This document shows, in pieces, positions 1 through 9,724 of a stretch of DNA of 64,000 bases (the stretch's first letter is position 1; each line of letters opens with the position of its first letter). The position numbers and the translations under genes were made by a program. Under the pieces are notes generated by a model. The model was not told the origin of the DNA. It was given only the letters and a program-made list of their open reading frames with translations, and searched no databases. This stretch comes from a cyanobacterium endosymbiont of Rhopalodia gibberula (GTDB lineage Bacteria > Cyanobacteriota > Cyanobacteriia > Cyanobacteriales > Microcystaceae), in contig NZ_AP018341.1 of NCBI RefSeq assembly GCF_003574135.1, positions 744,001 through 808,000 on the forward strand. The letters run 5' to 3'.

Positions 1-55
1 GAAAATGTAATTCCTTTAAGAAATTAATCACTGAATTTTTACCATTGAACCGCTT

Positions 56-337
56 ATGGGTCGCTCTCTGAAAAAAGGTCCGTTTGTTGCTGATAGTCTT
101 CTTTCAAAAATTGAAAAACTCAACGAGAAAGGAGAAAAGCAGGTTATTAGAACTTGGTCTAGGGCTTCAACTGTCGTTCCCCAAATGGTTGGTCATACCA
201 TTGCCGTCCACAATGGAAAACAACATGTCCCAATCTTTGTATCAGAACAGATGGTGGGGCATAAACTGGGAGAATTTGCTCCCACCCGAACTTTTAGAGG
301 ACACGCCAAAAGTGATAAAAAATCGGGTCGTCGATAA
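56..337 (+). CDS. rpsS: 30S ribosomal protein S19
   Basis: S19 binds the head of the small ribosomal subunit with S13, near the A site. The 93-residue product has the usual family length. It opens with the conserved [11 protein letters not shown] and ends in the basic tail typical of S19 ([12 protein letters not shown]). It is the first gene of the window; rplB, which normally precedes it, must lie just outside. The 55 bases before the start are AT-rich and hold no clear ribosome-binding site. The gene is intact and the call is secure. Confidence 0.97.
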   Translation: MGRSLKKGPFVADSLLSKIEKLNEKGEKQVIRTWSRASTVVPQMVGHTIAVHNGKQHVPIFVSEQMVGHKLGEFAPTRTFRGHAKSDKKSGRR

Positions 338-345
338 CCTAACTA

Positions 346-394
346 ATAGTCAATAGTCAAAAGCTATTAACTATTAACTATTAACTATTAACTA
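346..394. repeat. Heptanucleotide tandem repeats between rpsS and rplV
   Basis: Two copies of AATAGTC (346-359) are followed by four copies of CTATTAA (364-391) and a partial fifth. Such short tandemly repeated heptamers are common in filamentous and unicellular cyanobacteria. They fill the spacer right up to the rplV start. No function is known from sequence. Confidence 0.8.
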
Positions 395-399
395 AAGAA

Positions 400-762
400 A
401 TGACAGCTGATACGACAGTAGAAGTAAAAGCGCTCGCTCGTTACATTCGAATGTCACCCGCAAAAGTGCGGCGGGTGTTAGATCAGATTCGCGGGCGTTC
501 CTACCGAGAAGCTCTAATTATTCTCGAATTCATGCCCTATAGGGCTTGTGAGCCTATTCTTAAGGTCCTGCGTTCAGCCGCAGCTAATGCAGAACATAAC
601 CGAGGGTTAGATCGGGCAACTTTAGTAGTCAGTAAAGCCTATGCTGATGGCGGACCAAGCCTAAAACGCTTCCGACCTAGAGCTCAAGGGCGAGCTTATC
701 AAATTCGCAAACCAACCTGTCACATTACGGTTGCCGTCGCACCCAATTTAGCAGAAGACTAG
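400..762 (+). CDS. rplV: 50S ribosomal protein L22
   Basis: L22 lines the nascent-peptide exit tunnel of the large subunit. The 120-residue protein has the family signature [20 protein letters not shown] near the N terminus. Its C-terminal half (about residues 85-112) is the basic beta-hairpin region that reaches into the tunnel. It lies 62 bases after rpsS, and that spacer is occupied by heptad repeats. Length and motifs are normal. Confidence 0.96.
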   Translation: MTADTTVEVKALARYIRMSPAKVRRVLDQIRGRSYREALIILEFMPYRACEPILKVLRSAAANAEHNRGLDRATLVVSKAYADGGPSLKRFRPRAQGRAYQIRKPTCHITVAVAPNLAED

Positions 763-798
763 CTAAAACCCTTAATACTTTCCTCCTTTTACTTTAAT

Positions 799-1524
799 AT
801 GGGACAAAAGATACATCCAATTGGGTTTCGTCTCGGCGTTACCAAAGAACATAAATCCTGTTGGTACGCTGATGCCAAACACTATCCAGAACTGTTACAA
901 GAAGATCGCCGAGTTCGCGATTATATCACTAAAAATCTTAGTAATGCTGGAATTTCTAGCATTCGTATCGAGCGCAAAGCCGATCAGATCGACCTCGTTA
1001 TTCATACGGCACGACCAGGAGTTGTCGTTGGGCGAGGAGGTAGTGGTATTGAGCAACTACGTGTTGGCTTACAACAGAAATTAGGCGGCAACCGTCAAAT
1101 CCGCATCAACGTGATAGAAGTATCGCGAGTCGATGCTGATGCAGCTTTGATTGCTGAATATATTACTCAACAGCTTGAGCGAAGAGTCTCCTTCCGTCGT
1201 GTTGTCCGTCAAGCTATTCAACGGGCGCAACGAGCGGAAGTAAAAGGCATCAAAATTCAAGTAGGAGGTCGCCTTAACGGAGCAGAAATTGCCCGGAGTG
1301 AATGGGTGAGGGAAGGAAGAGTTCCTTTGCATACTCTCCGAGCCGATATCGACTATTCCTACCGTACCGCCCAAACCATCTACGGCATATTAGGAGTTAA
1401 GGTTTGGATATTCAAAGGAGAAATCATTCCTGGTCAAGAAGAACAACCTATTCCCATGCCGACTCAGACGCCACGTCGTCAACGCCGCCGTCAGCAATTT
1501 GAAGATCGCTCGAATGAAGAGTAA
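799..1524 (+). CDS. rpsC: 30S ribosomal protein S3
   Basis: S3 sits at the mRNA entry tunnel of the small subunit. The 241-residue protein starts [13 protein letters not shown]. It has a KH domain with the GxxG-like [10 protein letters not shown] near residues 75-84 and the C-terminal S3 domain with [15 protein letters not shown]. The C terminus is an Arg/Gln-rich tail (about residues 222-241), common in cyanobacterial S3. It follows rplV after a 36-base spacer. Intact. Confidence 0.96.
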   Translation: MGQKIHPIGFRLGVTKEHKSCWYADAKHYPELLQEDRRVRDYITKNLSNAGISSIRIERKADQIDLVIHTARPGVVVGRGGSGIEQLRVGLQQKLGGNRQIRINVIEVSRVDADAALIAEYITQQLERRVSFRRVVRQAIQRAQRAEVKGIKIQVGGRLNGAEIARSEWVREGRVPLHTLRADIDYSYRTAQTIYGILGVKVWIFKGEIIPGQEEQPIPMPTQTPRRQRRRQQFEDRSNEE

Positions 1525-1623
1525 GTTAACAAGAGTTAAGTAAGTGTAGTCAATAGTGGATTATTTAACGGTTATTAACTACTAACGACTAACTATGATA
1601 TGAACTGATAACGGATAACTACA

Positions 1624-2043
1624 ATGCTTAGTCCTAGAAGAACTAAATTTCGGAAACAGCAGCGAGGGCGAATGAGGGGGATGGCCTATCGAGGTAATAC
1701 CCTGAATTTTGGTGAATATGCACTACAAGCCACTGAACCCTGTTGGATTACCTCTCGTCAAATTGAAGCTGCTCGACGTGCCATGACCCGTTATATCAAA
1801 AGGGGTGGAAAAATCTGGATTAGGGTTTTTCCTGATAAACCTGTGACTATGCGTCCTGCAGAGACTCGAATGGGATCAGGTAAAGGTAATCCAGAATACT
1901 GGGTTGCAGTGGTTAAACCTGGTCGCATCATGTTCGAATTATCGGGAGTGACTGAAACCATTGCGCGGGAAGCAATGCGGTTAGCGGACCAAAAATTGCC
2001 AATTAAAACAAAGTTTATAACTAAAGAGGAGGAATACATCTAA
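1624..2043 (+). CDS. rplP: 50S ribosomal protein L16
   Basis: L16 helps position tRNA at the A and P sites of the large subunit. The 139-residue product begins [19 protein letters not shown] and carries the signature [18 protein letters not shown] followed by [19 protein letters not shown]. The 99-base spacer before it contains degenerate heptad-type repeats (about 1576-1622). The stop is followed within four bases by rpmC, so the two are probably co-translated. Confidence 0.96.
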   Translation: MLSPRRTKFRKQQRGRMRGMAYRGNTLNFGEYALQATEPCWITSRQIEAARRAMTRYIKRGGKIWIRVFPDKPVTMRPAETRMGSGKGNPEYWVAVVKPGRIMFELSGVTETIAREAMRLADQKLPIKTKFITKEEEYI

Positions 2044-2047
2044 GGTT

Positions 2048-2302
2048 ATGCCCCTACCTAAGATAGAAAATGTGAGAAAGCTCAGCGATGAAGAACTGGT
2101 TAATGAAATTCTAGCTACCAAGCGTCAGTTATTTAATCTGAGATTTCAGCAAGCTACCCGCCGCTTAGAAAAAACCCATGAATTTAAGCATGCACGCCAT
2201 CGTTTAGCGCAACTTCTTACCGTGGAGCGGGAACGTCAAATCCGAGCAATTAATTCAAATATACTATCAAAGTTAGAGTCCACGGAAACTCAAACCCCAT
2301 AG
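2048..2302 (+). CDS. rpmC: 50S ribosomal protein L29
   Basis: L29 is a small helical protein near the exit tunnel, part of the docking site for trigger factor and SRP. The 84-residue product shows the family core LSDEELVNEILATKRQLFNLRFQQATRRLE and an HARHRLAQL segment. A short Ser/Thr-rich tail extends it a little beyond the usual 65-75 residues, as in other cyanobacteria. Start choice is supported by its position four bases after the rplP stop. Confidence 0.95.
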   Translation: MPLPKIENVRKLSDEELVNEILATKRQLFNLRFQQATRRLEKTHEFKHARHRLAQLLTVERERQIRAINSNILSKLESTETQTP

Positions 2303-2332
2303 CCAACCTAAAAGGAGGAATCAGAGTAAATT

Positions 2333-2575
2333 ATGGCAGTAAAAGAAAGAGTAGGAGTTGTCATCAGTGACAAAATGGATAAAACCGTCGTTGTTGCTAT
2401 TGAAAACCGTTCTCCTCACCCTAAATATCGAAAAATTATCGTGAAAACGAAAAAATTTAAAGTCCACGATCAGGAAAACCAATGTCAGGAAGGCGATCGA
2501 GTTCGCATTCGAGAAACCAGACCTCTCAGCAAAACAAAACGCTGGGTAGTTACAGAAATTTTAACGTCCCATTAG
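2333..2575 (+). CDS. rpsQ: 30S ribosomal protein S17
   Basis: S17 is an OB-fold protein that binds 16S rRNA early in small-subunit assembly. The 80-residue product starts [24 protein letters not shown] and contains the signature [18 protein letters not shown] near residues 55-72. A strong AAGGAGGA ribosome-binding site lies upstream (about 2310-2317). Intact, normal length. Confidence 0.96.
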   Translation: MAVKERVGVVISDKMDKTVVVAIENRSPHPKYRKIIVKTKKFKVHDQENQCQEGDRVRIRETRPLSKTKRWVVTEILTSH

Positions 2576-2591
2576 TCCTTTTGTTAGCCCC

Positions 2592-2960
2592 GTGATTCAA
2601 CAACAAACCTATCTCAATGTCGCTGATAATAGTGGCGCTCGCAAGTTAATGTGTTTGCGAGTCTTAGGAACCGGAAACAGCACCTACGGCGGGATTGGCG
2701 ATGTCATTATTGCCGTCGTAAAAGACGCCATCCCTAACATGCCGATCAAACGCTCCGATATTGTAAGAGCCGTTATTGTGCGGACTCGCCAAGCACAAAA
2801 ACGGGCAAGCGGTATGAGTATTCGATTTGACGATAATGCCGCTGTTATCATCAATAACGACGGTAATCCGAGAGGAACCCGTGTTTTTGGACCAGTTGCG
2901 CGGGAACTGCGCGATAAAAACTTTACCAAAATCGTTTCTCTGGCTCCGGAGGTACTCTAA
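2592..2960 (+). CDS. rplN: 50S ribosomal protein L14
   Basis: L14 forms an intersubunit bridge. The 122-residue product has the exact family length and the signature [18 protein letters not shown]. The start is a GTG codon; the N terminus [16 protein letters not shown] matches the family, so no alternative is needed. The stop codon is directly followed by the ATG of rplX with no spacer, indicating tight translational coupling. Confidence 0.96.
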   Translation: MIQQQTYLNVADNSGARKLMCLRVLGTGNSTYGGIGDVIIAVVKDAIPNMPIKRSDIVRAVIVRTRQAQKRASGMSIRFDDNAAVIINNDGNPRGTRVFGPVARELRDKNFTKIVSLAPEVL

Positions 2961-3311
2961 ATGAGTAATAAGAAAAACCAAAAGCTCCAACGGCATAGAA
3001 TGCACGTCAAAACAGGCGACACCGTTCAGGTGATTTCTGGTCGAGATAAAGGAAAGGTTGGGGAAATTATTAAAATCAATCCTAAAACCAGTAAAGTCGT
3101 CATCCAAGGAGTTAATGTGAGAACAAAGCACATTAAGCCTCAGCAAGAAGGAGAATCTGGGCAAATTACTACTTTTGAAGCCCCAATTCATAGTTCTAAC
3201 GTCATGTTGTATTCCACTAAAGAAAAAGTTGCCAGTCGAATTTGTTACACCTTCACCAAAGAGGGTCGTAAAGTACGGATGCTTAAGAAAACTGGGGAAA
3301 TTATTGACTAG
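2961..3311 (+). CDS. rplX: 50S ribosomal protein L24
   Basis: L24 is an assembly initiator of the large subunit, with a KOW motif. The 116-residue product has the KOW region [20 protein letters not shown] at about residues 17-36 and [10 protein letters not shown] afterwards. The ATG abuts the rplN stop. An internal Met (residue 14) is possible but the upstream basic stretch is usual in cyanobacterial L24. Confidence 0.95.
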   Translation: MSNKKNQKLQRHRMHVKTGDTVQVISGRDKGKVGEIIKINPKTSKVVIQGVNVRTKHIKPQQEGESGQITTFEAPIHSSNVMLYSTKEKVASRICYTFTKEGRKVRMLKKTGEIID

Positions 3312-3433
3312 TTTGAGGAAAAATTGATTATTATCCCTGGATAGTTAATCCGTTCCTTAATTAATGATTAATTTCTTAACCAATGATCAATTCCTTCCCT
3401 GACCAAGCCCAGGGAAATCAAGGATAAAATGCC

Positions 3434-3976
3434 ATGACTCAACGCCTAAAAAATTTTTATCAAGACACCATTGTCCCAAAACTCAAAGAACAGTTTGGGT
3501 ACAAAAATCTACATCAAGTTCCTAAAGTGGTCAAAATCACCGTCAATCGAGGATTAGGAGAGGCATCTCAAAATGCCAAGGCTCTAGAATCTTCCATTAG
3601 TGAACTGTCCACTATCACCGGACAAAAACCCGTTGTTACCCGGGCAAAAAAAGCGATCGCTGGCTTTAAAATCCGTGAAGGAATGCCTGTCGGGGTCATG
3701 GTTACCCTGCGTTCAGATCGAATGTATTCCTTCTTAGATCGTCTTATTAACCTAGCTTTGCCTCGAATTCGAGACTTTCGTGGTATCAGTGAAAAAAGCT
3801 TCGATGGGCGAGGTAACTATAGTTTAGGAATCCGCGAACAACTCATCTTTCCTGAAATTGACTACGACACCATCGACCAAATCCGGGGAATGGATGTCTC
3901 AATTATTACTACGGCAAAGACTGATGAAGAAGGACGCACTTTACTCAAAGAAATGGGAATGCCCTTCCGCAAGTAG
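3434..3976 (+). CDS. rplE: 50S ribosomal protein L5
   Basis: L5 binds 5S rRNA and contacts the P-site tRNA. The 180-residue product has the expected length, with [13 protein letters not shown] near residue 30, [21 protein letters not shown] near residue 63, and the C-terminal [20 protein letters not shown]. The 122-base spacer after rplX is longer than most in this operon. It carries a loose inverted repeat (TATCCCTGG at 3332 against CCCAGGGA at 3408). Confidence 0.96.
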   Translation: MTQRLKNFYQDTIVPKLKEQFGYKNLHQVPKVVKITVNRGLGEASQNAKALESSISELSTITGQKPVVTRAKKAIAGFKIREGMPVGVMVTLRSDRMYSFLDRLINLALPRIRDFRGISEKSFDGRGNYSLGIREQLIFPEIDYDTIDQIRGMDVSIITTAKTDEEGRTLLKEMGMPFRK

Positions 3977-4067
3977 TCACCATATTACTCCGCTTTATAC
4001 GGAGCCTGCCTGCTAGCAACCTTTGGTTAATCAGCGACTTCATAGGAGAAATTCACCTTAAGCAATA

Positions 4068-4469
4068 ATGGCACCTAACGACACTATCTCAGATATGCTA
4101 ACTCGCATCCGCAATGCTTGTGCCGTCCGGCATCCCACTACCCAAGTGCCGACCACAAAAATGACCCGTAGCATTGCTCAAGTTCTCAAAGAAGAGGGCT
4201 TTATTGAAGACTTCGAAGAAACGGGAGAAGGAGTTAAACGATTTCTTGTTCTGACTCTCAAGTACAAAGACAAAAGCCGTCAACCCATTATTAATATGCT
4301 TAAGCGGGCAAGTAAACCAGGGTTACGAGTCTACTCTAAGAGAAAAGACTTGCCTCGAGTACTTGGCGGCATTGGTATTGCAATCATTTCTACCTCCAAA
4401 GGTGTTATGACTGACCGAGAAGCAAGACGTCAAAACGTGGGTGGCGAAATCTTATGCTACATCTGGTAG
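4068..4469 (+). CDS. rpsH: 30S ribosomal protein S8
   Basis: S8 organises the central domain of 16S rRNA and can repress its own operon in other bacteria. The 133-residue product starts [14 protein letters not shown] after the initiator and has the C-terminal signature [27 protein letters not shown]. The order S8-L6-L18-S5-L15 that follows is the standard spc order. rpsN does not lie between rplE and rpsH, as is usual in cyanobacteria. Confidence 0.96.
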   Translation: MAPNDTISDMLTRIRNACAVRHPTTQVPTTKMTRSIAQVLKEEGFIEDFEETGEGVKRFLVLTLKYKDKSRQPIINMLKRASKPGLRVYSKRKDLPRVLGGIGIAIISTSKGVMTDREARRQNVGGEILCYIW

Positions 4470-4493
4470 CGTTTTCAGTAAACAGTAAATAAG

Positions 4494-4549
4494 AACTGAT
4501 AACTGATAACTGATAACTGATAACTGATAACTGATAACTGATAACTGGT
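4494..4549. repeat. AACTGAT heptad array (7 perfect copies plus 1 variant)
   Basis: Seven perfect AACTGAT units run from 4494 to 4542, followed by AACTGGT. The array fills the spacer between rpsH and rplF and ends 11 bases before the rplF ATG, so no normal Shine-Dalgarno sequence is left in front of rplF. It matches the cyanobacterial short tandemly repeated repeat class. Confidence 0.9.
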
Positions 4550-4559
4550 AATTAAACCT

Positions 4560-5099
4560 ATGTCTCGTATTGGTAAACGCCCCATTCTTATTCCTAATAA
4601 AGTCACCATCGAGATCAACGGGCAATATGTGGCGGCTAAAGGACCTAAGGGATCGTTGGATCTCACCCTTTCCGAAAAAGTCAAGGTGGTTCAAGAGTCC
4701 GACACCCTGGTGATAGAACGAGCTGATAATTCTCGGACTGCCAAAGAGCGTCACGGACTCAGCCGCACCCTCATCGCTAATATGGTTGAAGGAGTATCTA
4801 AAGGCTTTGAAAAACGTCTCAGTATCCAAGGTGTCGGCTATCGAGCTCAAACCCAAGGAAGCAAACTTATTTTGAATGTGGGCTATAGTAAACCCGTTGA
4901 AATGATTATGCCCCAAGGCATTCAAGTTGTAGTTGAAAACAACACCCAAGTGGTGGTTAGTGGCATCAATAAAGAAATTGTGGGCAACGTTGCAGCCCAG
5001 ATCCGCGCTGTCCGTCCCCCAGAGGTTTATAAAGGCAAAGGCATTCGCTATCTGGGCGAGTTTGTCAGACGTAAGGCAGGTAAGACAGGTAAAAAATAA
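4560..5099 (+). CDS. rplF: 50S ribosomal protein L6
   Basis: L6 is near the factor-binding site of the large subunit. The 179-residue product starts [12 protein letters not shown] and has the two repeated L6 folds. The C-terminal signature [27 protein letters not shown] is intact. Its translation signal is unusual in that the upstream bases are a heptad repeat array. The rplR ATG follows two bases after its stop. Confidence 0.96.
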   Translation: MSRIGKRPILIPNKVTIEINGQYVAAKGPKGSLDLTLSEKVKVVQESDTLVIERADNSRTAKERHGLSRTLIANMVEGVSKGFEKRLSIQGVGYRAQTQGSKLILNVGYSKPVEMIMPQGIQVVVENNTQVVVSGINKEIVGNVAAQIRAVRPPEVYKGKGIRYLGEFVRRKAGKTGKK

Positions 5100-5101
5100 A
5101 T

Positions 5102-5464
5102 ATGAAACTCACGCGTAGACAATCAACTCAACGTCGCCATCGGCGGATTCGCAAAAAAGTCAGCGGTACGACTGAGTGCCCCCGTCTGGCAATTTTTCGT
5201 TCTAATCAGCATATCTATGCTCAAGTTATTGATGATATAGCTCAGCAAACTTTAGCCGCCGCTTCGACCTTAGAACCAGATCTAAAACAGTCTTTGTCTT
5301 CAGGGTCTACTTGTGAAGCATCAGCTGCAGTAGGCAAATTGATTGCTCAACGGACTATCAATAAGGGAATTGAACAAGTCGTCTTTGATCGAGGGGGTAA
5401 TCTTTACCATGGACGAGTTAAAGCATTAGCAGATGCAGCCCGTGAAGCTGGATTACAGTTTTAA
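5102..5464 (+). CDS. rplR: 50S ribosomal protein L18
   Basis: L18 binds 5S rRNA together with L5. The 120-residue product is basic at the N terminus ([20 protein letters not shown]) and has the signature [17 protein letters not shown] plus the C-terminal [24 protein letters not shown]. Length is normal and the start lies two bases after rplF. Confidence 0.96.
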   Translation: MKLTRRQSTQRRHRRIRKKVSGTTECPRLAIFRSNQHIYAQVIDDIAQQTLAAASTLEPDLKQSLSSGSTCEASAAVGKLIAQRTINKGIEQVVFDRGGNLYHGRVKALADAAREAGLQF

Positions 5465-5502
5465 ATACAACGAACCAATATCTCAATGTGAGGGTAGAAA
5501 TT

Positions 5503-6024
5503 ATGGCAAAACGTCGTAAAGGCAGCCGAACAAAAGCGAAAGAAACCAACTGGCAAGAACGGGTAATTCAAATTCGTCGGGTCAGTAAGGTTGTTAAAGG
5601 CGGTAAAAAACTAAGTTTTCGTGCTATTGTCGTCGTTGGCAATGAAAATGGACAAGTCGGCGTTGGCGTTGGCAAAGCTGGGGATGTTATTGGAGCAGTT
5701 CGTAAAGGAGTCGCTGATGGCAAGAAACAACTAATAGATATATCTTTGAACAAAGCCAGTTCCATTACTCACGTTGCTAAAGGTATTTCTGGAGGAGCTA
5801 AAGTTGTTGTCAGACCGGCTGCCCCAGGTACGGGGGTAATTGCCGGGGGAGCCGTACGTACAGTTTTGGAATTAGCAGGTGTAAAAAATATTCTTGCTAA
5901 ACAACTTGGCTCAAGTAATCCTCTCAACAATGCTAGGGCTGTGATTAACGCTCTTGAGGGTATCCGGACTTTCTCTGATGTCGCTCAGGAGCGGGGGGTT
6001 CCCCTAGAATATCTTTACACTTAA
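5503..6024 (+). CDS. rpsE: 30S ribosomal protein S5
   Basis: S5 lies at the mRNA entry and affects decoding fidelity. From the ATG at 5503 the product is 173 residues, [17 protein letters not shown] onward. An in-frame GTG at 5488 would add five residues, but cyanobacterial S5 begins at this MAKRRKG. It contains the S5 double-stranded RNA-binding signature [18 protein letters not shown] and the KGVADGKK segment, then the C-terminal fold with [19 protein letters not shown]. Confidence 0.95.
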   Translation: MAKRRKGSRTKAKETNWQERVIQIRRVSKVVKGGKKLSFRAIVVVGNENGQVGVGVGKAGDVIGAVRKGVADGKKQLIDISLNKASSITHVAKGISGGAKVVVRPAAPGTGVIAGGAVRTVLELAGVKNILAKQLGSSNPLNNARAVINALEGIRTFSDVAQERGVPLEYLYT

Positions 6025-6062
6025 TCCCTAGACGCCAATGGATTATTAAGGCGTGAGGAAGA

Positions 6063-6116
6063 ATGACTGCCCAAACATTAAATATCCAAAAAAAAGAAAA
6101 TTATGAGAATTCATGA
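6063..6116 (+). other. Possible 17-residue upstream ORF overlapping the rplO start
   Basis: An ATG at 6063 opens a reading frame [17 protein letters not shown] that ends at 6116, thirteen bases inside rplO in a different frame. A small upstream frame overlapping the L15 start could couple or dampen its translation. It may also be chance, since there is no strong ribosome-binding site. Low confidence. Confidence 0.2.
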
Positions 6117-6549
6117 AGTAACCCCGAAAGAAGGCTCCAAAAGACGCCGTCGTCGCGTTGGACGTGGAATTTCTGCAGGAAAAGGAGCAAGTTGTGGCTT
6201 TGGGATGCGGGGGCAGAAATCACGATCAGGAACAGGGACAAAGCCCGGATTTGAAGGTGGACAAATGCCTCTGTATCGTCGTGTTCCCAAATTAAAACAC
6301 TTTTCCATAGTTAATCCCCATAACTACACCATTATTAACGTGGGTAAATTAAATTCTCTGTTCCCTCAGACCGAGGTTACCCTAGAAAGTTTGATTGAAC
6401 AAGGACTTATTACGAGTAATGATGGTCCATTAAAGGTGTTGGGAGATGGAAATCTGGAGAAATCTTTAACAATTAAAGCAGCGGCCTTCACCAAAAGTGC
6501 TAAAGAAAAAATAGAAGCAGCTGGAGGAAGTTGGAAAGAGTTATCTTGA
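6103..6549 (+). CDS. rplO: 50S ribosomal protein L15
   Basis: L15 is a late-assembly protein of the large subunit. The 148-residue product begins [22 protein letters not shown] and has the Gly-rich [23 protein letters not shown] typical of the N-terminal extension that threads through rRNA. The C-terminal domain includes [20 protein letters not shown]. Its normal partner secY follows after a 78-base spacer containing degenerate heptad-like ATTGAT repeats. Confidence 0.96.
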   Translation: MRIHEVTPKEGSKRRRRRVGRGISAGKGASCGFGMRGQKSRSGTGTKPGFEGGQMPLYRRVPKLKHFSIVNPHNYTIINVGKLNSLFPQTEVTLESLIEQGLITSNDGPLKVLGDGNLEKSLTIKAAAFTKSAKEKIEAAGGSWKELS

Positions 6550-6627
6550 AATACTACCAAAAAAACACCGAAAACGATTAATAATTGATAAGGAATAATT
6601 GATCATTGATAACTGAGGTAGCCATTA

Positions 6628-7944
6628 ATGGTTGTCAGTCGAGATAAAACGCCTACAGCACAAGAGACATTTTTACAAATGGCTCAAGCCGCCGGTCTTC
6701 GAGGTCGGCTCTTGATCACCATTGGATTATTGATTTTAATTCGTTTTGGCATTTTTATTCCTATTCCAGGAATTGATCGTGAAGCCTTTGCCGCCGCTAT
6801 TAGTAATAGTCCTATTTTAGGTTTTTTGGATATCTTTACAGGAGGAGGGATTGCCGCTTTAGGAATCTTTGCCTTAGGAATCCTCCCGTTTATTAATGCC
6901 TCCATTATTATGCAGCTATTAACAGCTGCTATCCCTGCTTTGGAAGATTTGCAAAAAAATGAAGGAGAAGCAGGAAGGCGTAAAATTTCCCAGATAACTC
7001 GCTACGTTGCCCTAGGTTGGTGTATTGTCCAGAGTTCGGGGATTACTATTGGTTTATTGAGACAGTATGCTCTCAATGACCAGTTTTGGTTTGTCCCTGA
7101 AACAGTTTTAGCTCTAACGGCTGGTTCGATGTTTGTTATGTGGGTGTCAGAAATTATCACAGAACGAGGCATTGGCAATGGAGCATCTTTATTGATTTTC
7201 GTTAATATTGTTGCAAGTTTACCGAGAACTTTGGGTAACACTATAGATTATGCTCAAACAGGCGGTCAGCAAGCCGTAGCCCAAGTCGTAATTCTTTTGT
7301 TAGTATTCCTGATTATGATTGTGGGGATTGTGTTTGTTCAAGAAGGAACCAGACGCATTCCCATTATTTCAGCCCGTCGTCAAGTAGGACGGAGATTATA
7401 CCGAGAAAGAACCAGTTATTTACCTCTACGGTTGAATCAAGGTGGAGTAATGCCGATTATTTTTGCTTCCGCCGTTTTGATTTTACCCCAGTCCTTAGCA
7501 GGATTTTTTGGTAACCAAGGACCAGTTAGTCAGGTGTTAGTACAAATTGCTAATACTTTACGTCCTGGAACTTGGACTTATATTGGAGTCTACTCATTGT
7601 TGATTCTGTTTTTTAGTTACTTCTATGCTTCCCTAATCATGAACCCTGAAGATGTCTCCAAAAATCTTAAGAAAATGGGAGCAAGTATTCCAGGAGTCCG
7701 CCCAGGAGATAAAACTAAACAGTATTTAGAAGGAGTTCTTAACCGTCTTACTTTTCTAGGGGCAATCTTTTTAAGCATTGTCGCAACTGTTCCTACTCTA
7801 GTTGAAGGAGCAACTGGAGTTACAACTTTCCGGGGACTGGGAGCAACTTCTCTTTTAATTCTAGTAGGGGTCGCCATTGATACCGCTAAACAAATTCAAA
7901 CTTATGTCATCTCCCAAAGGTATGAGGGAATGATTAAACAGTAA
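6628..7944 (+). CDS. secY: Protein translocase subunit SecY
   Basis: SecY is the channel of the Sec translocon in the plasma membrane (and probably thylakoids, if present). The 438-residue product has ten predicted membrane segments. Segment 1 is at about residues 26-46, followed by the plug-like IPIPGIDREAF. Signature stretches include GIFALGILPFINASIIMQLL and QKNEGEAGRRKISQ, plus the large cytoplasmic loop EGTRRIPIISARRQVGRR. It lies in its usual place between rplO and adk. Confidence 0.96.
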   Translation: MVVSRDKTPTAQETFLQMAQAAGLRGRLLITIGLLILIRFGIFIPIPGIDREAFAAAISNSPILGFLDIFTGGGIAALGIFALGILPFINASIIMQLLTAAIPALEDLQKNEGEAGRRKISQITRYVALGWCIVQSSGITIGLLRQYALNDQFWFVPETVLALTAGSMFVMWVSEIITERGIGNGASLLIFVNIVASLPRTLGNTIDYAQTGGQQAVAQVVILLLVFLIMIVGIVFVQEGTRRIPIISARRQVGRRLYRERTSYLPLRLNQGGVMPIIFASAVLILPQSLAGFFGNQGPVSQVLVQIANTLRPGTWTYIGVYSLLILFFSYFYASLIMNPEDVSKNLKKMGASIPGVRPGDKTKQYLEGVLNRLTFLGAIFLSIVATVPTLVEGATGVTTFRGLGATSLLILVGVAIDTAKQIQTYVISQRYEGMIKQ

Positions 7945-7952
7945 ATGATTTA

Positions 7953-7990
7953 GGGAATAGGGAAGTTTAATTATTCCCAGTCCCTATTTT
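7953..7990 (+). terminator. Hairpin with T-run between secY and adk
   Basis: AATAGGGA (7956-7963) can pair with TCCCTATT (7981-7988), and the alternative GGGAATA/TATTCCC pairing also fits. A TTTTT run overlaps the 3' arm. This looks like a weak intrinsic terminator or attenuator that could reduce transcription into adk. Confidence 0.45.
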
Positions 7991-8027
7991 TCATAAAGTC
8001 TAACTAACCTCAAGACAAACAATAGCT

Positions 8028-8591
8028 ATGAGTCATGCAAAGGGATTAATTTTTTTAGGACCACCAGGTTCAGGAAAAGGAACCCAAGCCCAACTTTTAT
8101 CAGAACAATTAAGAATTCCTCATATCTCAACCGGAGAAATGTTAAGAGAAGCGATCGCTAAAAAGACAGAATTAGGGAAAAGAGCTCAACACTATGTCGA
8201 TAAAGGGGAGTTAGTGCCTGATGAGTTACTATTAAACTTGATTAGAGAACGACTTAACCAGGACGATGTTAAAAGTGGGTGGATTTTAGATGGGTTTCCC
8301 CGAAACGTTTCTCAGGCAACTTTTTTGGATAGACTCTTGTTAGAATTGGGAAAATTTTCTGAACAAGCTATCAATTTAGAAGTGTCCGATAATCAACTTG
8401 TTGAACGGCTTCTGTTAAGAGGTCGTAAAGACGATAATGAAGAAACTATTCGTCGTCGATTAGAAGTTTACCGGGAGAAAACAAAGCCAGTTATTGATTA
8501 TTATCAACAACATTGTCGACTAACTTCTGTGGATGGAAACCCTCCACTAGAATGGGTAACCGCTTCTTTGAAAAGAGTTATCACTACTTAA
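8028..8591 (+). CDS. adk: Adenylate kinase (short form)
   Basis: Adk interconverts ATP + AMP and 2 ADP in the cytoplasm. The P-loop GPPGSGKGTQ is at residues 11-20, followed by HISTGEMLR (AMP site) and WILDGFPRNVSQA. The LID is short: LLLRGRKDDNEETIRRRLEVYREKT has no zinc-binding cysteines, as expected for the 187-residue short class. Its position between secY and infA is conserved in bacteria. Confidence 0.95.
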   Translation: MSHAKGLIFLGPPGSGKGTQAQLLSEQLRIPHISTGEMLREAIAKKTELGKRAQHYVDKGELVPDELLLNLIRERLNQDDVKSGWILDGFPRNVSQATFLDRLLLELGKFSEQAINLEVSDNQLVERLLLRGRKDDNEETIRRRLEVYREKTKPVIDYYQQHCRLTSVDGNPPLEWVTASLKRVITT

Positions 8592-8763
8592 TTCAGTGAC
8601 GGAGTTGACCACAAACTGACAAATCCCGTGACCTCAAAATTTCTGATAAAATAGGCGGGGAGTAGTCTATAAGGCTTACACGTCAGACTGATCATATTTG
8701 TCCATTCCTAGCTTAGACATCCACCCAATCTTTTTTAAAGTGTACCATTTGAGGCTTAATCTT

Positions 8764-8991
8764 TTGTCCAAACAAGATTTAATTGAAATGGAGGGAACAG
8801 TAACAGAATCTCTCCCTAATGCTATGTTTAGAGTTGATCTTGATAATGGGTTTAATGTATTAGCTCACATTTCAGGAAAAATCCGCCGTAACTATATTAA
8901 AATTCTGCCAGGTGATCGTGTGAAGGTTGAGTTAACCCCTTACGACTTAACTAAAGGAAGAATTACTTATCGGTTAAAAACAAAAAAATAA
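8764..8991 (+). CDS. infA: Translation initiation factor IF-1 (TTG start)
   Basis: IF-1 blocks the A site during initiation; it is an S1/OB-fold protein. The family N terminus [12 protein letters not shown] is preceded by TTG at 8764, with GAGG at 8751-8754 at good distance, giving 75 residues. A longer frame from 8698 would add 22 unrelated residues and is rejected. The core [35 protein letters not shown] is intact. Confidence 0.93.
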   Translation: MSKQDLIEMEGTVTESLPNAMFRVDLDNGFNVLAHISGKIRRNYIKILPGDRVKVELTPYDLTKGRITYRLKTKK

Positions 8992-9107
8992 GAGGTTAGT
9001 AAACTGAAGCTCGACAACAATTCCTTAAAAAATTTGTTAAATTGGCTAAATTTGAAGACAATTATTGCTACAATAATAAGCTTGCAGTCGAAGCTTTAAA
9101 AAACAAA

Positions 9108-9221
9108 ATGAAAGTTAGAGCATCAGTGAAGAGAATGTGTGACAAATGTCGGGTTATCCGACGGCGTGGGCGAGTAATGGTGCTTTGTACCAATCCTAAA
9201 CACAAACAACGTCAAGGTTAG
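9108..9221 (+). CDS. rpmJ: 50S ribosomal protein L36
   Basis: L36 is a 37-residue zinc-ribbon protein of the large subunit. The product [20 protein letters not shown] onward has Cys11, Cys14, Cys27 and His32 in the CxxC...C...H pattern of the zinc-binding type. It sits between infA and rpsM as in most bacteria. Confidence 0.95.
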   Translation: MKVRASVKRMCDKCRVIRRRGRVMVLCTNPKHKQRQG

Positions 9222-9292
9222 TCGTTATCGTTACACAAAAGTGAAACAATTTCTAAAAACGCAAACAGCAATATTGTATAGGGAGAAAAAGC

Positions 9293-9676
9293 GTGGCAAG
9301 GATAGCTGGTGTAGACCTGCCTCGGGATAAACGGGTGGAGATTGGCCTAACTTATTTATTTGGCATTGGTCTATCGAGGTCTCAAGAAATTTTAGCAGAA
9401 ACAGGGGTTAGTCCCGATACTCGGGTTAGAGATTTAAGTGACGAAGACGTTGCTACTTTGCGTGCTTACATTGAAGCGAACTATCAAATCGAAGGGGATT
9501 TGAGACGTTGGGAGGCAATGAATATCAAGCGTTTAGCAGATATTGGGACCTATAGAGGCCGTCGTCATCGTCAAGGGCTGCCAGTACGGGGACAACGGAC
9601 TAGGACCAATGCCCGTACTCGTCGCGGTAGAAGACTTACCGTTGCTGGGAAGAAAAAAGCCCCCTCTAAAAAATAA
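9293..9676 (+). CDS. rpsM: 30S ribosomal protein S13
   Basis: S13 contacts the large subunit and P-site tRNA. The 127-residue product starts with GTG ([21 protein letters not shown]) behind a GGGAGAAAAAGC leader. It has a helix-two-turn-helix region ([16 protein letters not shown]) and the basic C terminus [18 protein letters not shown] that reaches the tRNA. Length is normal. Confidence 0.96.
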   Translation: MARIAGVDLPRDKRVEIGLTYLFGIGLSRSQEILAETGVSPDTRVRDLSDEDVATLRAYIEANYQIEGDLRRWEAMNIKRLADIGTYRGRRHRQGLPVRGQRTRTNARTRRGRRLTVAGKKKAPSKK

Positions 9677-9724
9677 TGAGTTTCTATTGGTAATTGAGTT
9701 AGACAGAAAATTCAGTAAAGAACT

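Noticed and set aside
2664-3191. Long minus-strand frame of 175 residues
   Set aside because: Antisense shadow of rplN and rplX, both unmistakable.
4494-4549. Heptad array considered as a CRISPR remnant
   Set aside because: Units are 7 bases with no spacers; CRISPR repeats are longer and separated by unique spacers. No cas genes in the window.
4452-4949. Minus-strand frames with repeated SYQLSVI peptides
   Set aside because: They are the translation of the AACTGAT heptad array running into the antisense of rplF; not a repeat protein.
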